Notes: a model not told the origin generated them from the letters alone. Shown: positions 22,180 to 36,262, numbered from the stretch's first letter. The stretch: DNA of 64,000 nt from Selaginella moellendorffii (GCF_000143415.4 NW_003314261.1:6671132-6735131), one strand, 5' to 3'. Made by a program: numbers and translations.

Positions 22180-24151
22180 TATTATTTCACGTTCACCATC
22201 CATTCACTCAAAGTGTTGTCTTTAACGGGGTCTGATATAGCATGTCCAACCAAGATAGGGTAAGTGGTTTCTTCATCATTGGGACGCACAATAACAATTG
22301 TACCCCCGCTGACATGTCAGGAGCCGGACTACCCAGACTCAACGAGGCCTGAATCCCTGTTTGCATCTCTCACATATATATATCCCTGGGAATACTAGAA
22401 TCATCATCTCCTAGTGTTTGGAAGAGTAAAGATATTGGGTTGTTTCTCCACCATGATTTTTGTTAGAATTATGAAAGTTCTTGTTCTTGAATAGGATTTT
22501 TGAACTCATTGATGATTTTGTCCCAGTACTGAAGAACTGGAGCATATTTATTTTTATATCCAGAATTTCTGTTTCTCATACCCTGTTTCCAAAAACTTGG
22601 TATATGATTTTATCCCCTCCGTAACGAATGAAATGTTATCAAACTGTTTCAGTGGTACCAGGTTTGGATCTCCTGTTGAAATTTTAGGGTTTTTATTCTC
22701 GTCTCGAAAGAACAACTGAATCCCCTCGATAGGAAACCATTGTTCATTGATGGTCGCATCTTAAACTGCATTATAGGGACATCATCTCTCATGGAGAATA
22801 AGAAATGTAATGATTCAGTGTGTCCCTAAGCATTGTCTTTCAAACATATTCTTTGAAATCTGGGACCTCGGTAAGCAAGCATGTTGTAACTTTGTTTGCA
22901 TGTGAAATTTCAAAAACATGTAGCATATGAAGGAAAGTGTACAAATTCTTGTGTTTCAAGTTCTCTGAGACCTTATTGAACATCGCATCAATACCCTCAT
23001 GTGTGTCTCCAACCATTAGAAAATTGAAAGTTATTGTTTTGAAAACTCATTTGGCAACTAGTAACGAAAGATAGATCTGAAATCAAAATGTAATGGGTAA
23101 ATTTGGAAATGTTAACCTGTTTTTGTTTTCTGACACACAGTTGTCCATTTGCAAAAGTAAATTCCTTGGTAATGGAGTGAACTCTGTTGTATCTTAGACA
23201 GAGGCTTGATCCAAATACACATCGTGTAATACAGATGTTGTATCCATCAGTGCTTCATGAAGTGACTGCTGATCATTTCTTTTTACTCTTAAATCACCAG
23301 TGTAACCCTTTTTTATTCCTCCAAATTGTGAAATACTCTTGCAAGGAATGCAACAGTAAGATTCGGATCTTTCGGCCAATGTGGAAGACAAAAATGACCG
23401 TAGCTTTCATCCCCATGTCCATGAGTCAGGACTCCAAGCAAATTGATATGAAGAACCATCGAGTTGGAACTGCATTTTGGAACATGCATGAGCCTTGGAA
23501 CATAAGTTTTTGCGTAATCCATGACATCGTGAATGATGAATAAGTATTTCGAAGGTGTGCCAGCATTTTGTTTCCATAATACTGTGTTCTGTATTTGCGT
23601 TGTTCAATTTGATGTTTCTTAAATAAACCTTAAAAATGTTTTTGGTCCTCCTGATTTCTTGATGCAGCCATTTGTTCTTTTAATTCGAGACAAATGTTGC
23701 ATTTCGAAAAATCGGATTTCTTAACAATGCCAACCTCCTTGAATTATTTGTTCCATATTTTGTTGAATATAGAATGTGAAATAGGTTTCACACCAATGTT
23801 GTCAGTCAATTTTGTTACTTCTTTGTGTAGTGAAACTTGTGTAAATCAAGCAGGAAGTATCTTCTGTGCCTCCCGAATTCCCTCAGATGTTATCCTTGTT
23901 TTGTGTGGTATTCTATCAGCAGTAACTAAACTCAATGCAGACTCTGCGGCAAGGACATGCCCTCTGTCTTTTGTCATCACCTTGTTTCCGTGAGAACAAA
24001 ATGCAATCCCCTGCCAATAAAGATATCTATAAAATGTGGGCTGGCATAGATCGTAGATATTCCTCCATGCAGTGAAACAGATGAGCTGGCCATCAAAACC
24101 AATTGATGAGGTTCCCTCCCCATTGACAGCCTGAGTAAGGCACCCGAACAC
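22180..24151 (-). pseudogene. Decayed DUF7869-like transposon-associated ORF
   Basis: Minus-strand translation in shifting frames gives recognisable blocks in the right order: SKCNICLELKEQ (about 23690), LLGVLTHGHGDESYGHF (about 23430), FLMVGDTHEGIDAMFNKVSE (about 23015), WFPIEGIQLFF (about 22720) and IVIVRPNDEETTYPILVG (about 22290). The G-x-T-H-E-x-I-D block and the C-terminal pattern are typical of a large family of plant and oomycete transposon proteins annotated DUF7869; I rely on memory of that family. Many stops and frameshifts exclude function. Confidence 0.6.
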
Positions 24152-24159
24152 AGAACACT

Positions 24160-24745
24160 ATGTTGGCGTGTATTTCAATTGCCAAAAGCCTGACTTTGCC
24201 TTTTTAACTACATCACGATCAGCAAACTGTAAATAACTTCTGTTGCAAGACTCCATTGAAGCAATCACTGAAGGCAGCAGCAGGCGATCTTGATCGGCAA
24301 GGCGGCGGATCAAGGCAGAACAACACAAGCCGACGCGCCGATGTTAGGGTTTGTTGCACAACAGGCACAACAAGCAAGGTGCAGGGGAAGGCGAGCAAGG
24401 CGCGTCTCAGGGGAAGGCGAGCACGGTGGAGTGCCAGAAACACTCCTGGAAAGAAACTAAGGAAGTGAAGAACAGTCTATATCTCAGCAAAGAATTGTAG
24501 AACAATAATGCAGAAAAGATAGGGTGGTGTCGCTCTATGTCAAACCCTCAACTATCTAACTAGGCGGTTATAAGTGCCGCCTACATGCTATGCCTGACGC
24601 CTGAAGCGCCTGACTATGATAGTGCCTGATGATGGTGACGCCTAATGCTGGTAATGCTGCCTTCAGTAAGGCATTAGGCGGAAGTCTACTTGATACCTGC
24701 TTTGCTGAGTGCCTAAAATGCTGTCTTCACTCCTCCCACGACTAA
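24160..24745. other. Non-coding stretch with dispersed gcctga words
   Basis: No coding frame of note. Between about 24590 and 24720 the word gcctga or gcctaa occurs eight or so times at irregular 8-20 bp spacing. The same word is frequent in the flanking coding-like sequence on both strands (25.6-25.75 and 27.1-27.2 kb), suggesting one transposon family spans the region. Confidence 0.4.
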
Positions 24746-26200
24746 TCAAACAGCCGTCCCGGCTGCTGCCTGAGCTCCCGTCTCCGACACAAGGTCTGTT
24801 TCCATCTGCTGTGGTGTCTCTGCCTGACGGAGAAATAGCGGGCAGCTCTTGTCGTGGTCATCGCGCTCCTTGAGTAGGCGTTGAAGTTTCTGCAAATCAT
24901 GAACATGAGCTTCCTGCTGCTGATCAAGAAGTTGCTTGAGCTCGTCAATGCGTTCATTCTTCTGCTCGATGTCGATTTTGCAAACATGTAGCTCCTCATT
25001 TAAAGCTGTGTTGTCCTTGGCGAGCTGGATGTTGCGTTCGCGAAGCATGCGATTCTCAGTGGTGGATTCAACGCGAGATGTGGGAGCTGGAGTGCGGACC
25101 AAAGTCTTGAGCTGGTGAAGTTCCGCCTGAATGTTTTCCAGGATCTCCCTCTGCGGCTGGATGAACTCCACGTTGAATGCTCTGTGCGATCCTGCCATTG
25201 CATTGTCCTCCGTGAGGGCGCGTGCAAGCTCGGGAGCTGTAGGCGGACGAGGAAGCTTCTCTGCCAGGAGTTGTTGCATAATTCGAACGGTACAGCGTCC
25301 GCTGGCGTGATATGCCTCCGCATGATAATCGGCCATCCGCGTCCAGTAGTAATTGAGCGGATAGTCGTCGTGCATATTGATCTTCGAAAACTGGGGGAAT
25401 GTAGTCATCTGCGTGATCTTTGCGCTTGTTGGTGTTGGGAGCGTTGGAAAAACCAGTGTTGAAGACGTCCTGAGGCATGCCGGCAGAAACCTGTGGCAGA
25501 ACGTCAACGGGAGGAAGAACGGGATCGATGTTGCAAGTCAATGTTGGATGTGAAATTGGGTTGCTGGGAACATGAAGCTTTGTAACTGCCAGAGCAGTTG
25601 GATAATTAGGTGGCAGTGGCACGGCCTGATGGAGCGCCTGATGAGTCGATGACGGAGTGGGCGTTGGGTCAGGCGTTAGGCAAGGCGCCTGATGCTGCTG
25701 CGCCTGCGCTGGCGTTGCCTGACGAATTGTTGGGGCAGAAGGAATGCTGCTCGGGTGCACGTGAAGCTGTGATGAAGTTGATGGAGACGCAGGAATTGGT
25801 TCGCTGTCGGAGCCATCGTGCTCGATGACAACTGGAGACGTTGGTCGTCGGTGCTACCTGGCTTCGCGGGCTTTTGATAGCAGAGGATCTTCATGTGCCT
25901 TCTTCGCGCGCTCCTTGCGGCGACGTGTCGAAGATGATGGCGAAGGGGCAACGACGGTAAAGCTGCCATCGGGATTCACAACAGCAGTCTGTAGAGGCAG
26001 TCGATGCAAAACGAGATTTTGCAGAAGATTGTATTGATGAAGTCGCTGCAGAATCGGAAAAATTCGAGTTGAAGCAGGCTTGCGATCCTTCTACTTGTTG
26101 TAGAGCTCGCAAAGCGTAACATGAGGCTTGGTGTGAAGATACGCTGCGAGGTTTAGGGGGTTTGTTGTTGTTGAGCTCGACGTACATAACTGACAAGATC
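24746..26200 (-). pseudogene. Broken retroelement-like ORF with Pro/Gln-rich and coiled-coil parts
   Basis: The minus strand carries a Ser/Pro/Gln-rich section (PTIRQATPAQAQQHQAP, about 25.7 kb), then in another frame a 253-codon ORF whose C-terminal half is a long coiled coil (NRMLRERNIQLAKDNTALNE, IEQKNERIDELKQLL). The upstream part (26.2-25.77 kb) is also open in pieces. Frame changes near 25.4 and 25.85 kb would need introns or are lesions. It resembles Gag-like first ORFs of plant retroelements in layout only; no zinc knuckle or enzyme domain follows. Function unknown. Confidence 0.35.
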
Positions 26201-26509
26201 ATACTAGCAGAAGTATGTGAGAAACGCGGAGCTCCAATATGTCTGCAACAAGCTGCACTTGCAGACGATGCTCAGGCTTGATGTGGCGAGTTTGTAGCCC
26301 AGTCTTCCCATGGACTCCCACTAGCACCTCCTCTGCAACGAATGCATCAGTTTCTACTCCATCTTGCCAGGATGTCAAGCAGGAATTCCTTCCTCTGCCT
26401 GATTTTCCCTGATTTGTTTTTCTTTTAATTACATCACCAACCACCATCAACCGTTGACAAGCAGCATGCGACACATGATCGTATGTATGGACACGACATC
26501 CAGACAAAG

Positions 26510-28452
26510 AGGATATAGAACATAGAGCGTTCCCAGAGATACTTTGCCCGGGAGCTCCGCAACCTCGAGCACACGCGGGAGCAACAACAACGGTTAGAGG
26601 GACGAAACATACCCCCGACCCAACTCGAAATCAGGCAGCTTTTACGGTGGCAACTAACAACCGACAATGCTGCACACATCGAAGACTTGATCAACAGTTA
26701 CTTCGCTTATCAAACACCTCCAAGAGAGACTCCACCGAGCCCGTTTGACTCCGTGACGGTTACTACACCGCCGCCCCAGCAAACAATTCATCAAGAGCAA
26801 CGACAGCCAGAGACTTCGACCTGGCACACACCACAATCGGCAATTCATCCTTCGCTGAGTGCACCAGCACAGCCTTCTGCCTACTCAACACCTTCATCAG
26901 CACCTGTTACTGCCGACACCGAATTACAACAAAATCGCTTCGCTCATAGTATTGAGTGGAGTAACGTCATCAGCAATTGGAGGAAGGCAACCCCAGCAAC
27001 CAGACCACTTCCGACATAGCATTGGACTTCTTCAATCATCGCGACCACGAATCGCCAACAACATTTACATTAGATCATCACCACAATTCTCCATCAGCAC
27101 CCGAGCCAGACAATATCTTCGGCGACTATCAGGCAGCGCCTGATTTACGACCTTTGCTCTACATTCAAGACTCGCCTGACAATCAACCTTTGCCTGACAA
27201 CAATCAGGCACACCTTCAACATCAGACCAAGACTCATTCTTCTGGCCTCGACACACAAGTTTCAGGCAGCGATCTAGCAGCTCTTTTTGGTGAAATACAA
27301 CGTCCTTCCCCACGATTAGGCACGATGACACTCTATATATCCGGTACTGCCATTGGCAAAGTCATCTCCTACCCCGCATTCAGTGGTCTTCGGGAAGAAA
27401 ATCCAGAGAAACACGTACATTTCTTCAAAGGAGTTGTCGTCACCAATGGCGATGAACACAACGCCCGCAACATTTTCGGCTACACACTCAAAGGACGTGC
27501 CTTGGACTGGTACAGCCAGCAACCATCATCCAGGATCATTGATGAACTCTACCAAGACTTTCAAACCGAGTTCAAGTCAGCTACCACAGAGGAGCAGTAC
27601 CTCGACAAACTGCAGACTATCAGGCAGAAATCGAATGAAGACGTTTCCGACTACAGCATTCGCTACACCAAATACGTCAACAAACTTCCAACGAGACCAA
27701 TCGATAGTCTTCTTACACGATGGTACATTCAAGGCCTTCGCAAGAGTCTTCGCAAGGCGGCAGCCTTCCTTGCGGAAACCAAGTACACCAATGTCGCTGA
27801 CCGTATGACGACGGTGGAACTCCGCAAGAAAAACGCCAGCTTTGGCGATGGCGACACCAGTAGTGATGATGATGACACTCCCTCACACAGACGGTTGAAG
27901 GAGAACACTAAACAGGACAGGCTTGTCAAGAAGCTCAACGCCGAAGCTCTTGCTGACGAATCCAATCTACGCACAAACGTATGGTGCACAACTTGCAAGA
28001 ATGAGGGACACTCAGCTCATCAATGCAAGCTTCAACTTGCTACATGTCAACTTTGCAGGAAAAATGGTCATGATGCAAAGGTATACCGTTCTAACCCAGC
28101 CCCTCGAGTTAATCAAGTTTCTACTTTTCAACCTCCTCCTCCTCGACCACCTCGACAAATGGGTTTCAACGACCGTCGCATGTATTACCAGCAAGGTCCA
28201 CCACCGCCGTACAAGAACGAGTGGAGAGGACCACCACCTCGGCAAAACTACTATCCACGTCCATGGAATGGCCCACCTCGTCGCCACTACTATCAGGATG
28301 ATCGCTACAACAGACCTCCTCGCGATTACAACTACTACAACAACCGCGACTACAATTACAACAATCGTGATTTCTACAATCGACAAGGCAGCTACAACCA
28401 AGGTGGATACCAATACTATCGCCCCACTTACAACCCGAACCGACAGGGGTAG
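26510..28452 (+). pseudogene. gag: Retrotransposon Gag-like protein with two zinc knuckles, frameshifted
   Basis: The first part (to 27019) reads in one frame (RELRNLEHTREQQQRLEG, Pro/Thr/Ser-rich linker) and the main 491-codon ORF (26977-28452) in another, so a frameshift lies near 26.98-27.02 kb. The main ORF has a Retrotrans_gag capsid core (HVHFFKGVVVTNGDEHNARN, GYTLKGRALDWYSQQ), an acidic linker, one CxxCxxxGHxxxxC knuckle (CTTCKNEGHSAHQC), a second knuckle ending in Tyr not Cys (CQLCRKNGHDAKVY), and a Tyr/Arg/Pro-rich RNA-binding-like tail. It ends at 28450-28452 with no pol downstream; host sequence follows, so this is a truncated copy. Confidence 0.75.
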
Positions 28453-28515
28453 CGGCAGGATCAAGCACAACCAGGTCCTCCTCGATTAGGCCTGCCTGCC
28501 CAACAACAACATAGT

Positions 28516-29420
28516 TTACCCGCAACCACATAGTTTACCTGAAGCAGTAACCCCGTTGTACCCGTGAATACTTGATTTTCCAAACTTTGCAGCCTTCCAC
28601 TGGTCCAGAACATCAGCTTGTAAAGACTCTATTTCTTCTGTCATAACTCGCACTGCCCCCGTCATTTCCACTACATGCTGCTCAAACTGTGACTGGAAGT
28701 TTTCACCCTGTTTCCTTATTGTTTCGTCCTGCTCCTTGACTTTGGTTTGCAGCTCTGAACTGACCGCAGTCAAGTTCTGGACTCCTCCCTCTAAATCTTC
28801 AACTCTTTTGGGAAGAGACTCGACGGCTGCCTTCAATTCTGCCAAATCCCCAGTCACTGTCTTGATGTTTACGGAATTTTCTTCCATCTTGCAATGAAAG
28901 CTTCTGTCAAGTTCCACTCACCAAGTACGAAGCATTGCCTTTTTGAACAGCGTTGATACGATCTCCGGTGACTTTAACATGCGTATCGAGCTTCTCAGCC
29001 TGCTTTTGGACCTCGACCTCGGTGAAATCTTTGCACTCTTTAGCCGTGTTTTTACTGCATTGCGTCGCGTCAGGGAAAGAAAAAACAGAAAAGAAAACGG
29101 GTCAAATTTCATACCAGACTTCGTAAATCCCCTCCTTGAAAGCTTGAAAATTTTTGGCGAGCTCCTCAGCTTTCTCAAGCCGTGCTGTCTGTGGTAGCGA
29201 TGGTTAAAATCAATTTCTCTCCTCTGTTCTCAATAGAGCTACAACTTACATGAGCTGTGAGTCGATCGCAAAAGACTTTGCAGTTTCTCCACTGCAACTG
29301 CGCTACGACTGATACATGGGTGACAGTCAAAATCTCCCGAATGATCGCAACATCGTCCATGGCTGCATCTTCCCCAGAATCCTGCCTGCTCTTCAAGCTC
29401 CAGCGCACCAGCATTGCCAT
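28516..29420 (-). CDS. Coiled-coil protein, unknown function
   Basis: Four exons fit GT-AG rules: 29420-29250, 29188-29115, 29054-28922, 28887-28516, giving about 249 residues. The N-terminal half is helical with LQWRNCKVFCDRLTAH, faintly like the HeLo/MCAfunc-type four-helix bundles (HKKNC-type motif) of plant MLKL and MCA proteins, a weak comparison. The C-terminal half is a clear coiled coil (LKAAVESLPKRVEDLEGG, SELQTKVKEQDETIRKQ). The last intron would be only 34 nt (28921-28888), unusually short; unspliced it gives a stop. It faces MetAP2 head to head, 460 bp between start codons. The stop lies just beyond transposon-derived sequence at 28.5 kb, so the C-terminus may have been altered by that insertion. 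Confidence 0.6.
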
Positions 29421-29879
29421 GTCCCATTAAAATCTCAAGCAAAACCCTGAATCCCCAAGAATCCGGGCAATGTGAGACTCATAGAGTACTTTCGATGCGC
29501 AAGCAGACGATCGGAGCCATTTCTTGATCCAGCGAGTGATCGCTCGAGATCTGGCAATGGAATGCCGACGAAAAAACAGAGCTCCGGCGGTACCGAAGCC
29601 TCGGCGCTCCCACGCTAGCCCTGCGCCAATACCCTAATCCCTCGCTAAGAGCTTCGTGTGACCATGCCCTTTCTGGCTCTTCGTCGCTTTTGTCGACTTG
29701 GCAGCATCGCGGCGGTCCGTCGAGTAGAAAGAACCGAATCCCGGCCGTTGATGCCTTCTTTCGTCATTTCTAATGGCAACGGTCATGAGAGAGAAATGCG
29801 GGTGCTTTGCCGTGGCTCATACAAACACCTTGTTTCAAGCACGATATTGTTGACCTCAATCTTAGGTTTTAGGCCGGCA

Positions 29880-32215
<2,336 letters not shown>

Positions 32216-32217
32216 AA

Positions 32218-32640
32218 CTACTGTTGTTCATGCCGGTGCTTAAACCGAAGTACAAGGTAAGCGTGAAGTCTGTAGACGATAACGAAAATTGCCGTAACGC
32301 CCAGGTTCATCCACTTGCTGAAATGCTCTAGGCCAGACTCGGCCAGTACTGTATGTATACAGGAGCAAGAAGACGAAAGAAGAAAGCATAAGCAGAACAT
32401 GACCATGTTGGCAATCACATATGACAAGACCCTGTATGTTCCCCTAGAAGTTTCACACTTGAGGACCTGGTGCTCCGCAAGAAACATCGGCAATGACTCA
32501 CTGGTGGACGTGAGCAGGAACATGAGAGTGAAGGCAAAGAAGCTGTAGTGTTCCTGGATGTCCTAGGTGGTGAACACTGAGCCAAGAGTAAAGTCAGCAC
32601 CAAGTGCTTGTGCTGTCCTTGCCAGTGACAACTACTTGGT
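32218..32640 (-). pseudogene. ABCG half-transporter relic, C-terminal transmembrane part
   Basis: The minus strand reads HYSFFAFTLMFLLTSTSESLP then FLAEHQVLKCETSRGTYRVLSYVIANM, then, after a deletion, FSKWMNLGVTAIFVIVYRL. This is the order of the ABC2-membrane region of plant ABCG (WBC) half-transporters: FFAFT segment, (E)RxxLxxETSxGxYRxSSY, and the last helix ending the protein. An in-frame TAG lies just before the first block (about 32570), and the nucleotide-binding domain is absent. A dead fragment. Confidence 0.7.
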
Positions 32641-32649
32641 CTTCCAACA

Positions 32650-33039
32650 CTGGCTAGACTATAGCAAGATCTCTTTGCATTGAGAGTTGGTTATATGGCT
32701 AGAGTGGTGTTTTAATAAACCATTAAGGTATCCAAATAGGTAATGTTACCCACACTTGGATTGAGAGTATTGACTATTTCATCTTTTGGAGGAGTTATAG
32801 TTGGCTTTTAAACATTTCACTAAATCATTTCATTTGTTATCTATATTCACTTTTAGTTTAAACTCTTAAATATTTGTATCATCATCTACCATATGAATAT
32901 AGCCTTCTTCGGTCACACTAGCATTTCTTGGTCATATTGGTTCTATTGGAGTCCTTATTCTATAGGGACCCCCTAGAGTTTAGGTATATGAAAGAAACAT
33001 TAATTAGTATTAATATAAGTTTGGTACACTGATATAAAA
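32650..33039. other. No gene found
   Basis: AT-rich intergenic sequence without coding content or clear repeats; it precedes the decayed copy of element A. Confidence 0.4.
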
Positions 33040-35060
33040 AGTTACACTAACCATCTTATGTGATATCATTTGTAGATGCATATGTGGAGGTTGGGTTTAA
33101 AATCCCAACCTTTTAATGCTTGGAAGGCATTTAATTTGGAATATGATAACACTCAATGATGGATTCTTAATAAAGAGGACCTTAAAAATAAAGGATATAG
33201 TTAATATATTTATATGAAAGTTCAACAGAAGAATGTGGTAAATGGGATGGAGACACACAATCTTGGTTGTTACGAACCTTTGGTTAGAAGGGTTGACTTG
33301 CTAAGTATGGGGGATGCTCTTGTAGTTAGTCAACAACTCATGAGAAATCTATATGGGATCACTAGATGATCTTATTGCTAATCAAGAATAAGTTCTTTAT
33401 TAAATTAAGGAACATATTTTCTAATTTATTAAGTGGACCTAAGGTGAAATGATCTATGACAATACAATGGTATTATGAGTCCAAGAAAGTAGTCTCCAAG
33501 GAAAATTTCACAAGCTTAATCGCTAAGAAGAGTCAGAGGTTGTTGGCATTCTTTGCTAGCATGTCGTAAGCCACACGTCAAGGAGAAGATTTGAGGCATG
33601 TACGAAGGAGGAAGTGAGAAGGAAAAGAGGGCAAGAATGCCTACTGGGATTTCTCTGTTTCACAAGATGCCCAATCATAAGAATCGTGAACAGTATAATA
33701 GCGAGGAATGGAAGCCTGATTGTGATGCTCTTGGTTGCTGAGGAATCTGCATGGAAAGCATGGCTATGCAACTCCGCCATGAAAATATTTCCTACCTATC
33801 TACCTAGAAGCTCGATTGATTAGGGTTCTTTGGCATCCACACCCATGGGAGAGTTACAAAATTGGGCTATAATTGTATCCACAATGGAAAATGATGATAA
33901 GATTTACTAGGGGTGAATATGCCAAAGTAGAGCTTTTGTTATGAAATAAAAATGATACCCCAAATATGGAAGTAGCAATCCTATATTATTTGATGCAACA
34001 ATTAGAAGATATGAGCAAAATACCAATGGCCAATAAAATTTTGGGAATTGTTGGAGTGATTCCAAATTATGAGTTAGGCAAACAACTAACATAGGATGGA
34101 TGCTAATGGATTATGGGAAAGGTAATAGAATTCTAAGGGATAGCATTCTCAAGTCCTTTAATTTTGTGAAATGTGAAAACTCCAAAAATGAAGTGGCAAT
34201 ATAGCCAAATGATAGAGCCATAAGTAACTTTAATATAAATTATGGATAAGTGGAACTTACGAGATTAAAAAGAAATATATGATGTCCTCAAGTAAAAAAC
34301 TCCTTAGGATAAGAAAGTAGAGTTTTCACAACAAAAATGTCTAATGGAAGTGTTGAAGACACTTACAAATTGGGATAAGAAGTCTATATTAAAATTCCAA
34401 ATGACAATCCATACATTGATATAGTTTAAGATTACTCTAGAATGAGTAACAAGATTAAGATATAAAAGGTGTTTCTAATAAGTTTAGCGGGATCTAAACT
34501 AAAAAAGTGAAAGAACCATCACAAGTGATTCAATGAGTCCTTAAATTGGGTGGTCTATGCTCTTTAAAGGATATGCAAGGCATGATGAGCCTTTGGTGTT
34601 GAACCATTAGCAAATAGTAATCCATAATGGACTTACTTTAGAAAATAAGTTATCATTCAATAAAGACGTTAAATTTCATCTATGGGTGAAGGAGTTAGAA
34701 GACATAAATCTTTAAGTTCTAAAGTAGAGCCAAAGGTGAATAATGTGATAGTGGCCAAAATGGAAGTTTAATGAGCGTAACACAAAACTCCAACTCAAAA
34801 AATAAAAAATGCAAAGAAGTGCTTAAAAAACAAGTATGAAGTGATTGATAAGTGAGTTTTTAGAAAGGGATAAAAGAAGGATTAATACATGGCAAATGTT
34901 GTAACGTTAAATCCAAGACCAAGTCTAAAACCAAGTTCGAGATTAAATTTATGATAAAGTCTGAGATCTAATTTGAGACTAAATTTGAGAACGAGTTCGA
35001 GATTAAATCCAAGACTTGTTTAAGACCAAGTATAAGATCAAGTCCAAGATTAAGTGATAA
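33040..35060 (+). mobile_element. Old, heavily mutated copy of element A (3' interior and start of LTR)
   Basis: Collinear with 10540 to about 12720. Matching landmarks: tagatgcatatgtggaggttggg (33073) to 10554; aggggtgaatatgcc (33909) to 11256; gcctttggtgttgaaccatt (34580) to 11949; catctatgggtgaaggag (34676) to 12059; agtggccaaaatgg (34748) to 12132; and a GA-array remnant at 34915-35060. Differences are dominated by C-to-T and G-to-A, so the copy is AT-rich. About 345 bp (33498-33840) has no counterpart in A and is an insertion. Confidence 0.85.
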
Positions 35061-35640
35061 ATATATAGTTACATAGTCTTAAAGGTTAATGGGACTTAGT
35101 GGAAAGGCCTTTAAGCTCTAACATTAGGATATATATAGCAAAAGAGTGAGATTTTTTAGAATATTCTATTGTTGAGAGGATATTCTAACAAAGGGGGATA
35201 TACCCCTTTTTCCAAAGTTCATGCAAAATAGATGTTTAAACTTGATTCTAGAGCATAAGAGAGTGTTTTCCTCATTTGTTGAAAAAATCCCTTATCAACA
35301 TTTGGTGACTCCACTAGGGAGGATTACTTTATAGTCAATCCTCCCCTTTATTCTTTAGTTTCTTGGGTTTTGGGGTGAATTTGTGAAAGATTTACATTGT
35401 AGTATTAAAAAGATCCTAAAAGCAAAGATATGTGTGCCCAAATGCAAAATTCTAAATGTTATGCTTGAATTTTAAGGATTTTTTGAGTTTTCTTTCTTTT
35501 TAAGCCAACAACAATTATTTTCTCCTTTTCATGTCTTAGTTGCTAATTTATTTCGGAAATTGAGCTGATAGCTTTTAACTTAAGTCAATGATGGGTACCC
35601 CAACACTTATGGACATGCTGCAAGAATACCACAGTACCTT
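35061..35640 (+). other. AT-rich sequence with a possible LTR end and Arg-type primer-binding site
   Basis: At about 35300 ...cttatcaaca is followed by tttggtgactccactaggga, a form of the tRNA-Arg-type site (TTTGGCGACTCCRCTGGGGA) used by some Tat/Ogre-like gypsy elements. No LTR partner or coding domain was found. Otherwise nothing recognisable. Confidence 0.35.
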
Positions 35641-35649
35641 TGTCCACCC

Positions 35650-36060
35650 TACAACATAAGTGTGCACCATGCTTTTTACTTTTCTAAGTGTGGTGGCCAG
35701 CTAGAAATGTGGTACCATATACTAGGGAGAATGATGCACTTAGCTGCTGGAAGTCCAAGCTTCCTAGATGACCATTTCTGGATTGCCATTCTAACCTCTT
35801 GAGCAGCATTTCATCCTGCAGTGCCGCACTGAAGTGAGTTTCTACCTGAATCCCCAGGTATTGGGTGCTCTCGCATCTCCTGGCCCCATGATTCAATCCC
35901 TAGCTTTCCCCAATTGATCCCAACGGACTTGTTCCAATATTTCCAATTTCCATCCAGGTTCTTAGCAACCAGAAAGAGGGTGGTGTAGGGTCCATCCATG
36001 AGCTCCTGAGGCACTCCTGCCGTCCCCAGCAGCTGCTGTCTCACCGAGCCAGAGCTGGAG
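35650..36060 (-). pseudogene. LINE-type reverse transcriptase fragment
   Basis: Minus-strand text in two frames: GPYTTLFLVAKNLDGNW and then QYLGIQVETHFSAALQDEMLLKRLEWQSRNG. The latter resembles the YLGxxV...L..RL..W.S...LS stretch C-terminal to the RT palm of plant L1-type LINEs. No YADD box is visible and the fragment is cut off by the assembly gap. Low certainty. Confidence 0.35.
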
Positions 36061-36097
36061 TGGTATCATGAGATCCTGTGGAAGGGAGTGCTGCAAA

Positions 36098-36262
36098 TTC
36101 CATGTTGGGGAGAAAGAATAATCTCCCTTTGAAGACAAANNNNNNNNNNNNNNNNNNNNNNNNNNNNNNNNNNNNNNNNNNNNNNNNNNNNNNNNNNNNN
36201 NNNNNNNNNNNNNNNNNNNNNNNNNNNNNNNNNNNNNNNAGGGAGATTATTCTTTCTCCCCA
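36098..36262. repeat. Inverted repeat with a 100-N assembly gap at its centre
   Basis: ggggagaaagaataatctccct (36104-36129 region) on the left is the reverse complement of agggagattattctttctcccc (36240-36261) on the right. The N run occupies exactly 36140-36239. The real length of the loop is unknown. Confidence 0.85.

Noticed and set aside
23187-23543. 118-codon plus-strand ORF
   Set aside because: It overlaps the conserved minus-strand blocks of the DUF7869-like relic and is its shadow.
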